Assembly: GCF_001424835.1 (NCBI RefSeq)
Contig: NZ_LMCQ01000012.1
Coordinates: 618,977-682,976 of the forward strand
Source of the DNA: Variovorax sp. Root318D1
Lineage (GTDB): Bacteria > Pseudomonadota > Gammaproteobacteria > Burkholderiales > Burkholderiaceae_C
Length of the DNA stretch: 64,000 nucleotides
Reading direction: 5' to 3'
Shown piece by piece: positions 45,140-55,942 of this stretch. The number at the start of each line of letters is the position of its first letter. The first letter of the stretch is position 1. The position numbers and the translations under genes are program-made. A model generated the notes under the pieces. The model did no database searches and had not been told where the DNA came from. It saw only the letters and a list, made by a program, of their open reading frames with translations.

Positions 45140-46528
45140 ATGGCCACCGCCCTCACAGAAAAGTTTTCCCGCCTCGTCAAAACGATGAGCGGCCAGGCGC
45201 GCATTACCGAAAGCAACGTGCAGGACATGCTGCGTGAAGTGCGCATGGCGCTGCTCGAGGCCGACGTGGCGCTGCCCGTGGTGCGCGACTTCGTGGCGCG
45301 GGTGAAAGAGAAGTCGCTCGGCCAGGAAGTGCTGGGCTCGCTCAAGCCGGGCCAGGCGCTGGTCGGCATCGTGAACCGCGAACTCGCCGCCACCATGGGC
45401 GAGGGCATCTCCGACATCAACCTTGCGGCCCAGCCGCCCGCGGTGATCCTGATGGCCGGCCTGCAGGGCGCGGGCAAGACCACCACCACCGCCAAGCTGG
45501 CCAAGCACTTGATCGAGAAGCGCAAGAAGAAGGTGCTCACCGTGTCGGGCGACGTCTATCGGCCCGCCGCCATCGAGCAGCTCAAGATGGTGACCAAGCA
45601 GGCCGGCGCCGAGTGGTTCCCCAGCACGCCGGACCAGAAGCCGCTCGACATCGCGCGCGCCGCGCTCGACCACGCCAAGCGCCACTTCTTCGACGTGCTG
45701 CTGGTCGACACGGCAGGCCGCCTGGCCATCGACGAAGTGCTGATGACCGAGATCAAGCAGCTGCACGGTGCGCTCGATCCGGTCGAAACCCTGTTCGTGG
45801 TCGATGCGATGCAGGGCCAGGACGCGATCAACACCGCCAAGGCCTTCAAGGATGCACTGCCGCTCACCGGCATCATCCTGACCAAGACCGACGGTGATTC
45901 GCGCGGTGGCGCGGCGCTGTCGGTGCGTCAGGTGACGGGCGTGCCGATCAAGTTTGCCGGCACCAGCGAGAAGATCGATGGCCTGGAAGTGTTCGACGCA
46001 GAGCGCCACGCCGGCCGCATCTTGGGCATGGGCGACATCGTCGCGCTGGTCGAGCAGGTCACGGCCGGCGTCGACGTGGCGGCGGCGCAGAAGCTCGCGG
46101 CCAAGGTCAAGAGCGGCGCCGGCTTCGACCTGAACGACTTTCTCGGCCAGCTGCAGCAGATGAAGCAGATGGGCGGCCTCTCGAGCCTGATGGACAAGCT
46201 GCCGCAGCAGATGGCCGCCAAGGCCACCGAGGCCGACATGACCCGTGCCGAGCGCGACATCCGCCGCAAGGAAGGGATCATCCAGAGCATGACGCCGCTG
46301 GAGCGCCGCAAGCCCGAGCTTCTCAAGGCCACGCGCAAGCGCCGCATCGCGGCCGGCGCCGGCGTGCAGGTTCAGGAAGTGAACCGCCTGCTCAACGAGT
46401 TCGAGCAGATGCAGGGAATGATGAAGAAGATGAAGGGCGGCGGCCTCATGAAGATGATGAAGCGCATGGGCGGCATGAAGGGGATGGGCGGAATGGGTGG
46501 TCCCGGCGGCCCCAAGCTGCCCTTCTAG
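45140..46528 (+). CDS. ffh: Ffh, signal recognition particle GTPase
   Basis: Ffh binds 4.5S RNA and signal sequences to target proteins to FtsY at the inner membrane. The 462-residue protein has an N domain, a G domain with LQGAGKTTTTAKLAKHL, DTAGRLAIDE and TKTDGDSRGG motifs, and a methionine-rich M domain. Its C-terminus is repetitive in Met, Lys and Gly (MMKRMGGMKGMGGMGG). ATG 45140 gives the usual MATALTEKFSRLV start. The 4.5S RNA gene is not visible nearby. Confidence 0.98.
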   Translation: MATALTEKFSRLVKTMSGQARITESNVQDMLREVRMALLEADVALPVVRDFVARVKEKSLGQEVLGSLKPGQALVGIVNRELAATMGEGISDINLAAQPPAVILMAGLQGAGKTTTTAKLAKHLIEKRKKKVLTVSGDVYRPAAIEQLKMVTKQAGAEWFPSTPDQKPLDIARAALDHAKRHFFDVLLVDTAGRLAIDEVLMTEIKQLHGALDPVETLFVVDAMQGQDAINTAKAFKDALPLTGIILTKTDGDSRGGAALSVRQVTGVPIKFAGTSEKIDGLEVFDAERHAGRILGMGDIVALVEQVTAGVDVAAAQKLAAKVKSGAGFDLNDFLGQLQQMKQMGGLSSLMDKLPQQMAAKATEADMTRAERDIRRKEGIIQSMTPLERRKPELLKATRKRRIAAGAGVQVQEVNRLLNEFEQMQGMMKKMKGGGLMKMMKRMGGMKGMGGMGGPGGPKLPF

Positions 46529-46573
46529 TTATATATATAGAGAGAGATGGCTGCTGCCTGGCAGCCGCTCCAT

Positions 46574-46605
46574 GAAAAAAGCCGGCCCAGTGGCCGGCTT
46601 TTTTT
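46574..46605. terminator. Bidirectional intrinsic terminator between ffh and mdoH
   Basis: GCCGGCC at 46581-46587 and GGCCGGC at 46592-46598 form a perfect 7-bp stem with a 4-base loop. A run of A precedes it (46575-46580) and a run of T follows (46599-46605). It can serve both the rightward ffh and the leftward mdoH transcripts. Confidence 0.92.
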
Positions 46606-46638
46606 ATTTGCGCTGAGCTTCAGCGCATCAGCCAATCA

Positions 46639-48654
46639 TCAGGCGGTAGCCAGCGCCGCGGGGCGCGCCAGGCGCAGCGCGTGCATCCAGGCGCGGCGCA
46701 GCACGGCCGGCGAACGCGATTCCTCGGGAATCAGCAGGAAGCCGCGGTCGCGCAGCGACGTGCCCAAAGCGATCTGGCTGGTCAGCACCGTGAGCGGAAT
46801 CGCCAGCAGCAGCGGCAGGCCAACAGGCATGAGCCAGATCAGTGCGCTCGGGTCGATCATTGCGACGCCCAGGGCCAGCGCGCCGACCACGATGCTCATG
46901 GGAGCGAGCTGCGACACGGCAACCTTCCATGGCACCGCAGCGGCTTCACGCGGGGGCGACTTCCATTCAAGCTTGATGCCGGTGAGGGCAACCAGCACGA
47001 ACAGCGAGTGAGCCAGCATGCGAACCGGCGCCTGCACGATGGCAAGGCCGCTTTCGAGCACCGAGCTCTTCACCAGGCCCCACAGGCCGCCGTACTGGCG
47101 TTGCTCGCCGCGCATCAGCACGGCAGCGATGCCGAGCACGCGGGGCAGGAACAACAGGCACAGGGTCCAGACCCACAGGCCGGCCAGTTCCGCAGGCAGC
47201 ACGCTCCAGCTGGAGATCAGGCTCGAGCCGCTCAGCCACAGCGCGGTGCCGAGCGTCAGGAACGCAAGCCACAGCGGTGCCGAGACATACGCCATGGTGC
47301 CGGTCACGAACATTGCGCGGTGCACCGGGTGAATGCCGGGCTCGGCCATCAGGCGGGCATTCTGCAGGTTGCCCTGGCACCAGCGGCGGTCGCGCTGCAG
47401 TTCGGCCAGCAGGTCCGGCGGTTGCTGTTCGTAGCTGCCGACCAAGTCGGCGCACAGCCACACGTTGTAGCCGGCGCGGCGCATCAGCGCGGCTTCGACG
47501 AAGTCGTGCGACATGATGCCGCCCGACATGCCGCCGGTGCCCTTGATGGGAGCCAGCGCGCAATGCTTCATGAAGGGCTCGACGCGGATGATCGCGTTGT
47601 GGCCCCAGTAGTGTGATTCGCCCAGTTGCCAGAACTGCATGCCCAGCGTGAACAGGCGGCCCGTCACGCGGGAGGCGAATTGCTGCGCGCGGGCATGCAG
47701 CGTCACGTGGCCGATGGCCTGCGTGGCGGTCTGGATGATGCCGGCGGTCGGGTTGGCTTCCATCAGCTTGACCATCGAGGTCAGGCAGTCGCCGCTCATC
47801 ACGGAGTCGGCGTCGAGCACGACCATGTAGCGGTAGTCCTTGCCCCAGCGGCGGCAGAAGTCGGCCACGTTGCCGGCCTTGCGGTGCGTGCGGCGGGTGC
47901 GCAGGCGGTAGTACACCTCGACCTGCGGCTGATTCGGGCTGTCGGCCAGTGCGGCGCGCAGATCTTCCCAGGCAGCGCGCTCGGCGGCGGCGGTCTCGGG
48001 GTTGTAGCTGTCGGACAGCACGAACACGTCGAACTGTTTCGCGTGGCCGGTGGTGGCAACCGATTCGCAGGTGGCGCGCAGGCCAGCGAACACCGTGGCA
48101 ACGTCTTCGTTGCAGATCGGCATGATGATCGCGGTGCGTGCCTCGGGGTTCATCGGGTGGTGGGCCACCTGCTTGACCGAGAGCGCGTGCTTGTCACCGC
48201 GCACCGAGACGTAGAAGCCCATCAGTGCGGTGACGAAGCCGGTGACGACCCAGCCCGAGAGCAGGCCGTACAGGCCGATCTGGCCGTATTCGAGCCAGAC
48301 GTTGTCGTAGTCGGGTTGCACGCCGGCAAACAGCGCGGAGGCGATCACGGTGCTCAGCAGCGTGAGTGCCATGAATGCGAAGCGGCGCTGCGCCGCGGCA
48401 CGCTGCCACGGCTGCTTGACCTGTGCGCCGGCTTCGGCGGTCTCGGCTTCCGGCTTGCTGCCGGCGCCAAGCTTGACCAGCACGGCGGTGCCGAGGCTGT
48501 TCCAGAAGCCGCGCCAGGGGCGGGGCGCCATGGAGCCACGGTTGACCGGCGGAGCGGTCACGGCATTGGGATGGCGTTCTTCGCGCACCGGGCTGCGGTG
48601 CGAAAAGTCGGCTTCGGTCAGCACGTTCAGTTGGGAGAAGTCGTTTGGCTTCAT
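46639..48654 (-). CDS. mdoH: MdoH (OpgH), osmoregulated periplasmic glucan glucosyltransferase
   Basis: MdoH makes the beta-1,2 glucan backbone from UDP-glucose at the inner membrane. The 671-residue protein has a cytoplasmic N-terminus, paired membrane helices near 100-160, a GT2 catalytic domain with DADSVMSGD and the RDRRWCQGN form of the QxxRW motif, and a C-terminal set of helices. It is shorter than E. coli OpgH (847) but in the range of other bacteria. mdoG is not adjacent, whereas mdoGH is the usual operon. It may be coupled to a small upstream frame that ends 7 bases before its ATG. Confidence 0.94.
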   Translation of the reverse strand: MKPNDFSQLNVLTEADFSHRSPVREERHPNAVTAPPVNRGSMAPRPWRGFWNSLGTAVLVKLGAGSKPEAETAEAGAQVKQPWQRAAAQRRFAFMALTLLSTVIASALFAGVQPDYDNVWLEYGQIGLYGLLSGWVVTGFVTALMGFYVSVRGDKHALSVKQVAHHPMNPEARTAIIMPICNEDVATVFAGLRATCESVATTGHAKQFDVFVLSDSYNPETAAAERAAWEDLRAALADSPNQPQVEVYYRLRTRRTHRKAGNVADFCRRWGKDYRYMVVLDADSVMSGDCLTSMVKLMEANPTAGIIQTATQAIGHVTLHARAQQFASRVTGRLFTLGMQFWQLGESHYWGHNAIIRVEPFMKHCALAPIKGTGGMSGGIMSHDFVEAALMRRAGYNVWLCADLVGSYEQQPPDLLAELQRDRRWCQGNLQNARLMAEPGIHPVHRAMFVTGTMAYVSAPLWLAFLTLGTALWLSGSSLISSWSVLPAELAGLWVWTLCLLFLPRVLGIAAVLMRGEQRQYGGLWGLVKSSVLESGLAIVQAPVRMLAHSLFVLVALTGIKLEWKSPPREAAAVPWKVAVSQLAPMSIVVGALALGVAMIDPSALIWLMPVGLPLLLAIPLTVLTSQIALGTSLRDRGFLLIPEESRSPAVLRRAWMHALRLARPAALATA

Positions 48655-48661
48655 GTGTGAT

Positions 48662-48865
48662 TTACCAACGTTGCTTGTCGAGGGAAGGGGTGTCGCCAAT
48701 GGCAGGAAAGCGCTTGATGACGCAATCCGGTTCGGCGCCGCCTGCACTTGCGAGCGCGGCCGCCGAATGACCCGCGGCACGGGGCCGCGAGAGGGAAAAC
48801 TGCTTTTGACGCAGGCCGTCGCGCTGCTGGCGCAGTGCGAAAGATGGGCTGGTGAGTGCTGTCAT
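48662..48865 (-). CDS. Possible small protein (67 aa) coupled to mdoH
   Basis: An ATG at 48865, preceded by AAAGG, opens 67 codons that stop 7 bases before mdoH. mdoH itself has no visible Shine-Dalgarno, which would fit translational coupling. The product is Arg/Ser/Ala-rich with no helix pattern or known domain. I cannot tell it from a chance frame in GC-rich DNA except by this position. Confidence 0.35.
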   Translation of the reverse strand: MTALTSPSFALRQQRDGLRQKQFSLSRPRAAGHSAAALASAGGAEPDCVIKRFPAIGDTPSLDKQRW

Positions 48866-49058
48866 GCCTTTACAGGGGCAAACCCTGTGCCAGCATGGAA
48901 AAACGCTTTCAGATCAATGACTTATGTCGATCTGGATGCAGTTTTGGCGGCTGGGGCCATTTGGAAGGCCCCGAAACCCCTGTTTTTGTCGCCGAATCCC
49001 GACAAGGCTTGGAGGCTGGTGGAAAATATCGTTTTAAATCAACGCCTTAGGGGCGTCG
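48866..49058. other. Intergenic region between glrR end and the mdoH unit
   Basis: This must hold the mdoH promoter. It is AT-richer around 49025-49040. It contains two small inverted repeats on the minus strand, GGGGCC/GGCCCC near 48956-48975 and ACAGGG/CCCTGT near 48870-48888. No T-run makes either a clear glrR terminator. Confidence 0.3.
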
Positions 49059-50447
<1,389 letters not shown>

Positions 50448-50478
50448 CGGAGGGACTCTTTCCGCGGTCGCTGGATGT

Positions 50479-51138
50479 TCATGGGTTTGGCTTGGCTCCG
50501 CCGGGTGCCGGCAAGGTCGGCACCGGCGCGTTATTGGGGCGCGCAAAGCTGCGCTCGATGGCGCGCAGCGCTTCGATGCGGTCGTTGAGCTGGTCGATGC
50601 GGCGCTGGCTCTCGCGCAGCTGCTGCACTTGCTTGTCGCGGTCGTCCTCGACGCGGCGCTGCTCCACGTAGCGCGCGGCCAGCGCGCGCGCAAGCGGCTG
50701 CAGCGGCTGGGCCTCGGGCGAGGGGTTGGACATCACGCGCTGCAGCAGGCCCAGGGCGCGCGCCAGGTCGGCCGGAACGCGCGTCTGCGCCAGCAGCAAC
50801 GCAAGCTGCATCTGCGCGGTGGGCGAATCGCCCGGATCGCCGGCGCGGGTGATTTCGGCATTCAGCTCGGCGCCGCCCAGCGGGCGGACCTTGTCTGCGT
50901 AGGCCAGCACGGCTGCCACAGGGCCTTGGGTCATCAGCGTGAAAAGCGATGCCGGCTGGGTGGCGGGGGCCTTGGGTTCGGCCTCTACCGGCACCACGCG
51001 CGGCGCCGCGGGCGGCGGTGGCACGGCATCCGCCTCGGCGGGTGGCTTGGGCTGCGTCGTACAGGCGGCCAGCAGCAGGACGAAAGGCATGGCCACCGCC
51101 CCGGACAGGGTCGAACTGCGGACGAACGGAAAAAACAT
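50479..51138 (-). CDS. QseG-like lipoprotein in the glrKR operon
   Basis: The 219-residue product has a signal peptide with a lipobox LAAC (C26), a Pro/Ala-rich linker (about residues 28-65), and a helical domain. It ends in a likely coiled coil with QQLRESQRRIDQLNDRIEAL. In E. coli the lipoprotein QseG between glrK and glrR interacts with the QseE/GlrK kinase. Position and architecture suggest the same role here, though sequence identity cannot be checked. ATG 51138 gives the signal peptide directly. Confidence 0.8.
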   Translation of the reverse strand: MFFPFVRSSTLSGAVAMPFVLLLAACTTQPKPPAEADAVPPPPAAPRVVPVEAEPKAPATQPASLFTLMTQGPVAAVLAYADKVRPLGGAELNAEITRAGDPGDSPTAQMQLALLLAQTRVPADLARALGLLQRVMSNPSPEAQPLQPLARALAARYVEQRRVEDDRDKQVQQLRESQRRIDQLNDRIEALRAIERSFARPNNAPVPTLPAPGGAKPNP

Positions 51139-51205
51139 GGGTTGAAAAAAAGACAAGAGGCGGTGTTTCAGTGGATGCCCGGGGTAGCGGAGCTTCAGGA
51201 TGGAT

Positions 51206-52633
51206 TCAGGCCGTGCGCGGCAATTCGATGCGAAAGCGCGCGCCGGGCCCGCCTGGCTGCAAGGTGATGCGGCCTCCATGGGCAGCAATGTACTCCTGCA
51301 CGATGGAAAGGCCGATGCCGGTGCCCTTTACGGCGTGCTCGGGCTGGCGCTCGCCCCTGTAGAACGGCTCGAAAATCCTGTCGCGGTCGCCTTCGGCAAT
51401 ACCCGGGCCGGCGTCGTTGACATCGATGCACGCCGAATCCGCCGTGCTCGATACCGCGATGGTGATCACACCGCCCGGCGTCGAATAGCGGATGGCATTG
51501 GACAGCAGGTTGGCCACCGCGGTACCCAGCTTGACGCGGTCCACCGTGAGCGCCAACGCTTCGCCTTCGGCCCGAACGCGCAGTCCGTGGGCCTGCCATT
51601 GCAGCCGCTGGGCCTCGATCTGTTCCTCGATCAGAGGCAGCAGTTCGGTGCGTTCGCGGCGCAGTTCGCGCGCTTCGAAGGCGGCGGCATTGAAGCGCAG
51701 CAGCGCCTCGATCTGGCCCTGCAGCGAAACGGTGTTCTGGTTCAGGATCTGCGCCACTTCGAGCTGGGCCGGGTTCAGCGGGCCCGTCACGCCGTCTTCG
51801 AGCAGCGAAACGCCTTCCCGCAGCGCGGCCAGCGGCGTCTTGAGCTCGTGCGACACATGGCGCAGGAAGCGCGCCTTGTCTGCGTCCAGCTCGGTCAGGC
51901 GCAGGCGCAGCCATTCGAGCTGCTGCGACACGCGCCGGACGTCGGCCGGACCGCGGATGTCGATGGGCTCGTCCAGCCGGTTCTGGCCCAGGCCGACGAT
52001 GGCGTGTTCGAGCCGCTTGAACGGGCGTGCGAGCCAGATGCCGAAAGCCAGCGCCAGAGAAACCGCGAGCACGCTCGCCGCAACCACCTCGCGCATCAGG
52101 CGGCGGCGCGCGTTCTCGATGCGCTTGGCGAGCGCGTCGTTCTGCATCTCGATGAGGAACTGGGCCTGCTGCGCGATGTTGGTGTTGAGCGAGTCGAGAT
52201 CGCGGAACTGGATGGCCATGCTGTTCTCGCGCGAGAGCGCGGTATCGGAGCTGCCGCTCATCAGACCCTCGATCACGCCGAGCTGGCTTCGCCACATCTC
52301 GATGCCCGTGGGCGCGAGGCCGTTTCTCTCGAGCCGTTCCAGCACCTGGTGCGCCTCGCGTGCGGCATCGTCGAAACGGCGCCGCAGCACGGCATCGTTC
52401 AGCACCAGCGACTGGCGCCCGGCACGTTCCATGGCCGCACTGCGTTCGGCCAGCGACTGGGCCGCGCCCGAAAGCCGCAGCGCACGCGCGGCCGCATCGC
52501 GGCTCTGCGTCATGAGCACGTCGTACTGAAACACCGAGCGCAGCGCCACGCCCACCAGGAGCGCGGTGATCAAGAGGAAAGCGAAAAGAAGGAGCTGCTG
52601 GAACGAGCCCCGTGTCGACGGCCGTTTCGCCAT
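51206..52633 (-). CDS. glrK: GlrK (QseE)-type membrane sensor kinase
   Basis: The 475-residue protein has two membrane helices (about residues 12-33 and 183-203) flanking a helical periplasmic sensor domain, then a HAMP-like segment. The kinase core has RFLRHVSHELKTPLAALREG as H-box, NLLSNAIRYSTPGG as N-box and VKGTGIGLSIVQEYI as G2. Its start overlaps the miaB stop by one base (TGATG), so the kinase is probably transcribed with miaB. Partner regulator: glrR at 49059-50447. Confidence 0.92.
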   Translation of the reverse strand: MAKRPSTRGSFQQLLLFAFLLITALLVGVALRSVFQYDVLMTQSRDAAARALRLSGAAQSLAERSAAMERAGRQSLVLNDAVLRRRFDDAAREAHQVLERLERNGLAPTGIEMWRSQLGVIEGLMSGSSDTALSRENSMAIQFRDLDSLNTNIAQQAQFLIEMQNDALAKRIENARRRLMREVVAASVLAVSLALAFGIWLARPFKRLEHAIVGLGQNRLDEPIDIRGPADVRRVSQQLEWLRLRLTELDADKARFLRHVSHELKTPLAALREGVSLLEDGVTGPLNPAQLEVAQILNQNTVSLQGQIEALLRFNAAAFEARELRRERTELLPLIEEQIEAQRLQWQAHGLRVRAEGEALALTVDRVKLGTAVANLLSNAIRYSTPGGVITIAVSSTADSACIDVNDAGPGIAEGDRDRIFEPFYRGERQPEHAVKGTGIGLSIVQEYIAAHGGRITLQPGGPGARFRIELPRTA

Positions 52634-53997
52634 CAGGCGGCGAGCGCGGCGGAAGCCGGCACCGTCGACGATTCGCGCGTGGCCACTTCGCCGCGCAGCG
52701 TGTAGGCCAGCGAGCGCGTGATGCGCAGGTCGGCCATCTGCCCGACCAGGCGCGCATCACCCTCGAAGTTGACGACCCGGTTGCACGCGGTGCGGCCCAT
52801 CAGTTCGTTCGCGTCCTTGCGTGAAGCCCCTTCGACCAGCACGCGCTGCGTGGTGCCCACCAGCGCATCGCCGAAGCGGCGCACGTTGCCGTCGATCACG
52901 CGCTGCAGCGTTTGCAGGCGCGCCAGCTTCACCGCATGGGGCGTGTCGTCGTGCAGCGCGGCGGCCGGCGTGCCGGGGCGCGGGCTGAAGATGAAGCTGA
53001 AGCTGTTGTCGAACTGGCAGTCGTCGATCAGCTTCATCATCTTGGCGAAGTCTTCGTCCGTCTCGCCCGGGAAGCCGACGATGAAGTCGCTCGACAGCGC
53101 GAGTTCGGGCCGGATGGCGCGCAGCTTGCGCACGGTGCTCTTGTATTCCATGGCCGTGTAGCCGCGCTTCATGGCCATCAGGATGCGGTCGCTGCCGTGC
53201 TGCACCGGCAGGTGCAGATGCGACACCAGCTGCGGCACCTTGGCGTAGGCCTCGATGAGCCGCGGCGTGAACTCGTTGGGGTGGCTGGTGGTATAGCGGA
53301 TGCGCTCGATGCCCGGGATCTCGGCCACGTATTCGATCAGCAGCGCGAAGTCGGCGATCTCGGCCGTGTCGCCCATGCGCCCGCGGTAGGCGTTCACGTT
53401 CTGCCCCAGCAGCGTGACCTCTCGCACGCCCTGGTCGGCAAGGCCCGCAATCTCCACCAGCACGTCGTCCAGCGGTCGGTTCACTTCCTCGCCGCGCGTG
53501 TAGGGCACCACGCAGTAGCTGCAGTATTTGGAGCAGCCTTCCATGATCGACACGAAGGCGGTCACGCCTTCGACGCGCGCGGGCGGCAGGTGGTCGAACT
53601 TCTCGATCTCGGGAAAGCTGATGTCCACCTGCGGCCGCTCCAGCCGCTCGCGGTCCTTCAGCATCTCGGGCAGGCGGTGCAGCGTCTGCGGGCCGAACAC
53701 GATGTCGACATAGGGCGCGCGCGCGATGATGGCTTCGCCCTCCTGGCTGGCCACGCAGCCACCCACGCCGATCTTCACGCCCTTGGCCTTCAGGTGCTTC
53801 ACGCGTCCGAGGTCGGAGAACACCTTTTCCTGCGCCTTCTCGCGCACCGAGCAGGTGTTGAAGAGGATGAGGTCGGCCTCGTCCACGTTCTGCGTCGGCT
53901 CGTAGCCCTCGGCGGCGTTCAGCACGTCGGCCATCTTGTCCGAGTCGTACTCGTTCATCTGGCAGCCGAAGGTTTTGATAAAGACTTTTTTGCTCAT
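52633..53997 (-). CDS. miaB: MiaB, tRNA-2-methylthio-N6-dimethylallyladenosine synthase
   Basis: MiaB is a radical-SAM methylthiotransferase that modifies A37 of tRNAs reading UNN codons. The 454-residue protein has the N-terminal [4Fe-4S] ligands (C12 in [13 protein letters not shown], then two more in NTCSVR and GGCVAS), the radical-SAM triad in [15 protein letters not shown], and a C-terminal TRAM domain ([20 protein letters not shown]). Length is normal. It leads the glrK-qseG-glrR genes on the minus strand. Confidence 0.97.
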   Translation of the reverse strand: MSKKVFIKTFGCQMNEYDSDKMADVLNAAEGYEPTQNVDEADLILFNTCSVREKAQEKVFSDLGRVKHLKAKGVKIGVGGCVASQEGEAIIARAPYVDIVFGPQTLHRLPEMLKDRERLERPQVDISFPEIEKFDHLPPARVEGVTAFVSIMEGCSKYCSYCVVPYTRGEEVNRPLDDVLVEIAGLADQGVREVTLLGQNVNAYRGRMGDTAEIADFALLIEYVAEIPGIERIRYTTSHPNEFTPRLIEAYAKVPQLVSHLHLPVQHGSDRILMAMKRGYTAMEYKSTVRKLRAIRPELALSSDFIVGFPGETDEDFAKMMKLIDDCQFDNSFSFIFSPRPGTPAAALHDDTPHAVKLARLQTLQRVIDGNVRRFGDALVGTTQRVLVEGASRKDANELMGRTACNRVVNFEGDARLVGQMADLRITRSLAYTLRGEVATRESSTVPASAALAA

Positions 53998-54093
53998 GGG
54001 GTGCTCTCTGGGCCTCCCGCTAAGGGAAAGGCGAAATGCAGCGCGGCGCTATTGCTCGCTGCGCGCACGGCGGGCGACGGCCCGCCGGCTTCT

Positions 54094-54543
54094 TCATTGC
54101 GTATTGACGGTGTCGTTCGAAGTGAACGGCCAGATGTTCAGGAAGGGCTTGTTCAGCGACTCGCGACTGGCCGTCGCCTCGCTCGGCGTGAGGATCCACA
54201 CCTCGCGCAGCAGGCCGGCGGCATCCCGCGTGTAGTTCACGAGGTATTTCTGGCCGACGATGGCGCCCGCCATCACCAGCATGTTCTGTTCGCTGCGGAT
54301 GCGGGCGCCAGGCGCCAGGCGGTCTGCGTGGCCGTCGAGCTCAACGTCGGGCGCACTGGTCACCATGAACTTGCCGCGCAGCGTGCCGATGGGGAAGGTG
54401 CGCCCGCCCACCATCGATTCGTTTTGCGTCTGCGGCCGGGGCACGTCGGCCTGGGCCGCTGCGTCAACGGAAAAAAGGGTTGCAGCTACTGTGCAAAGCG
54501 CTATGAAAGTGAGAGCATTCGTGGGAATCTTGCAGCGGTTCAT
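54094..54543 (-). CDS. Small exported protein of unknown function
   Basis: The 149-residue product has a cleavable signal peptide (TFIALCTVAATLFSVDAAAQA, cleavage near residue 31). A beta-rich mature domain with GGRTFPIGTLRGKFMV and RLAPGARIRSEQNMLV follows, ending with NIWPFTSNDTVNTQ. No known family is recognised. ATG 54543 is used because it begins the signal peptide. It lies 96 bases from miaB on the same strand and is divergent from the RND adaptor gene. Confidence 0.75.
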   Translation of the reverse strand: MNRCKIPTNALTFIALCTVAATLFSVDAAAQADVPRPQTQNESMVGGRTFPIGTLRGKFMVTSAPDVELDGHADRLAPGARIRSEQNMLVMAGAIVGQKYLVNYTRDAAGLLREVWILTPSEATASRESLNKPFLNIWPFTSNDTVNTQ

Positions 54544-54727
54544 GGGGTATATCCAGAGGCTGTGGAGCGCCGATTTTAGCGAGGGGGTGAAATCCCCCTT
54601 GGCGCCTGCCACAGTGGGTGGTGCATGGGCCTTGCAGGGCGCTTTACTTATCTTTACGGCACTCGTGGACACTGCGAACCGACCGCTGCTCCAATAGCCG
54701 CTGTCAGCCCAAAGTGCTCAAAAATCC
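54544..54727. promoter_or_regulatory. Divergent promoter region, exported protein / RND adaptor
   Basis: This 184-base gap must serve both directions. No repressor gene is adjacent to the efflux genes and no strong operator-like dyad stands out. The adaptor start at 54728 has no clear Shine-Dalgarno. Confidence 0.3.
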
Positions 54728-55942
54728 ATGAAGAAAAAACTCGTTCTCGGCCTTGCAGGTGTGTTGATCGTAGCCGTCGCGGGATGGTGGTGGAACGGGG
54801 CTGGCGATCGCATGTCGGCAAAGAACGCCAAGCCGGCCACCGCGGCCGGCGGAGCGCCCGCGGGCAGTGCCCCGCCCGCGCTCGTCACCTTGGCTACGGC
54901 CGAGCGGCAGGACGTGCCGGTGACGGTGCAGGTCAATGGCAGCGTGGTCTCGCTCAACAGTGTCGACCTGCGGCCGCAGGTGACCAACACGGTTGCGGCG
55001 GTGCACGTGAAAGAGGGGCAGTTCGTCAAGGAGGGCCAGCTGCTCTTCACGCTCGACGACCGCAACGACCAGGCCAACCTTGCCCGTGCCCGCGCACAGC
55101 AAAAGCGCGACGAGGCCACCATGGCCGACCTCGAGCGCCAGTACAAGCGCAGCCAGGAACTGCTGGCGCAAAACTTCATTTCAAGGAGTGCCACCGACGC
55201 CACGCTGTCGCAGCTCGAGGCGCAGCGCGCCGCGGTGGCTGCCGACCGTGCCGCCGTCCAGTCGGCGCAGGTGGCGCTCGGCTACGCCACGCTGCGCGCG
55301 CCCATCGCCGGGCGCATCGGCGCCGTCAACATCTACCCCGGCACGCTGGTGCAGCCCACGCTGTCGCTGGTCACCATCACGCAGCTCGACCCGATTGCGG
55401 TGAGCTTCCCGGTGCCTGAGGCCAATCTGCAAGACCTGCTGGCGGCGGCGCGCAGCCGTTCCAAGGTCGAGGCGCTCGTCAGCGGACGCAAGGAGCCGCT
55501 GACCGGCGTGCTCAACTTCGTCGACAACACGGTCGACCCGCAAATCGGCACCGTGCGCGCCAAGGCGGTGTTCGACAACGCCGACCAGAGCCTCTGGCCC
55601 GGACAGTTCGTCGGCACGCGCATCACGGTGCGCACCCTCTCCGGCGCCACCGTGGTGCCGGCGGCGGCGCTCATGATGCTGTCCGACGGCGCTTCGCTCT
55701 ACGTGGTCGACGAGGCCAAGGACGCCAAGCGACGCAAGGTACAGGTGCTCTACAACTTCGGCACCAAGGTGGCGGTGAGCGGTGTAGAGCCGGGCGAGCA
55801 GGTGGTCATCGAAGGTAGCCAGAACGTGCGCCCGGGCGGCAAGGTCCGCGTCGACAAGAAGGCCGCACCGGCCGGCACCACGGGGGTTGCGCCGGGCAGC
55901 GCGGCATCGACGGACACCCAGACCCCGCGGGAACGCGCATGA
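54728..55942 (+). CDS. RND efflux periplasmic adaptor (MdtA-like)
   Basis: The 404-residue membrane fusion protein has an N-terminal anchor (LVLGLAGVLIVAVAGWWW), two lipoyl half-motifs (DLRPQVTNTVAAVHVKEGQF and TLRAPIAGRIGAVNIYPGTL), an alpha-helical hairpin between them (about 110-180), and a C-terminal beta-barrel and membrane-proximal domain. It couples the RND pump to an outer-membrane channel. The next gene overlaps by 4 bases. The closest named group is MdtA/MuxA; substrates cannot be inferred. Confidence 0.93.
   Translation: MKKKLVLGLAGVLIVAVAGWWWNGAGDRMSAKNAKPATAAGGAPAGSAPPALVTLATAERQDVPVTVQVNGSVVSLNSVDLRPQVTNTVAAVHVKEGQFVKEGQLLFTLDDRNDQANLARARAQQKRDEATMADLERQYKRSQELLAQNFISRSATDATLSQLEAQRAAVAADRAAVQSAQVALGYATLRAPIAGRIGAVNIYPGTLVQPTLSLVTITQLDPIAVSFPVPEANLQDLLAAARSRSKVEALVSGRKEPLTGVLNFVDNTVDPQIGTVRAKAVFDNADQSLWPGQFVGTRITVRTLSGATVVPAAALMMLSDGASLYVVDEAKDAKRRKVQVLYNFGTKVAVSGVEPGEQVVIEGSQNVRPGGKVRVDKKAAPAGTTGVAPGSAASTDTQTPRERA

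Noticed and set aside
46529..46555. TATATATA and GAGAGAGA tracts just after ffh
   Set aside because: Simple sequence in an untranslated 3' region before a strong terminator. A promoter here would run straight into that terminator, and no gene starts nearby.
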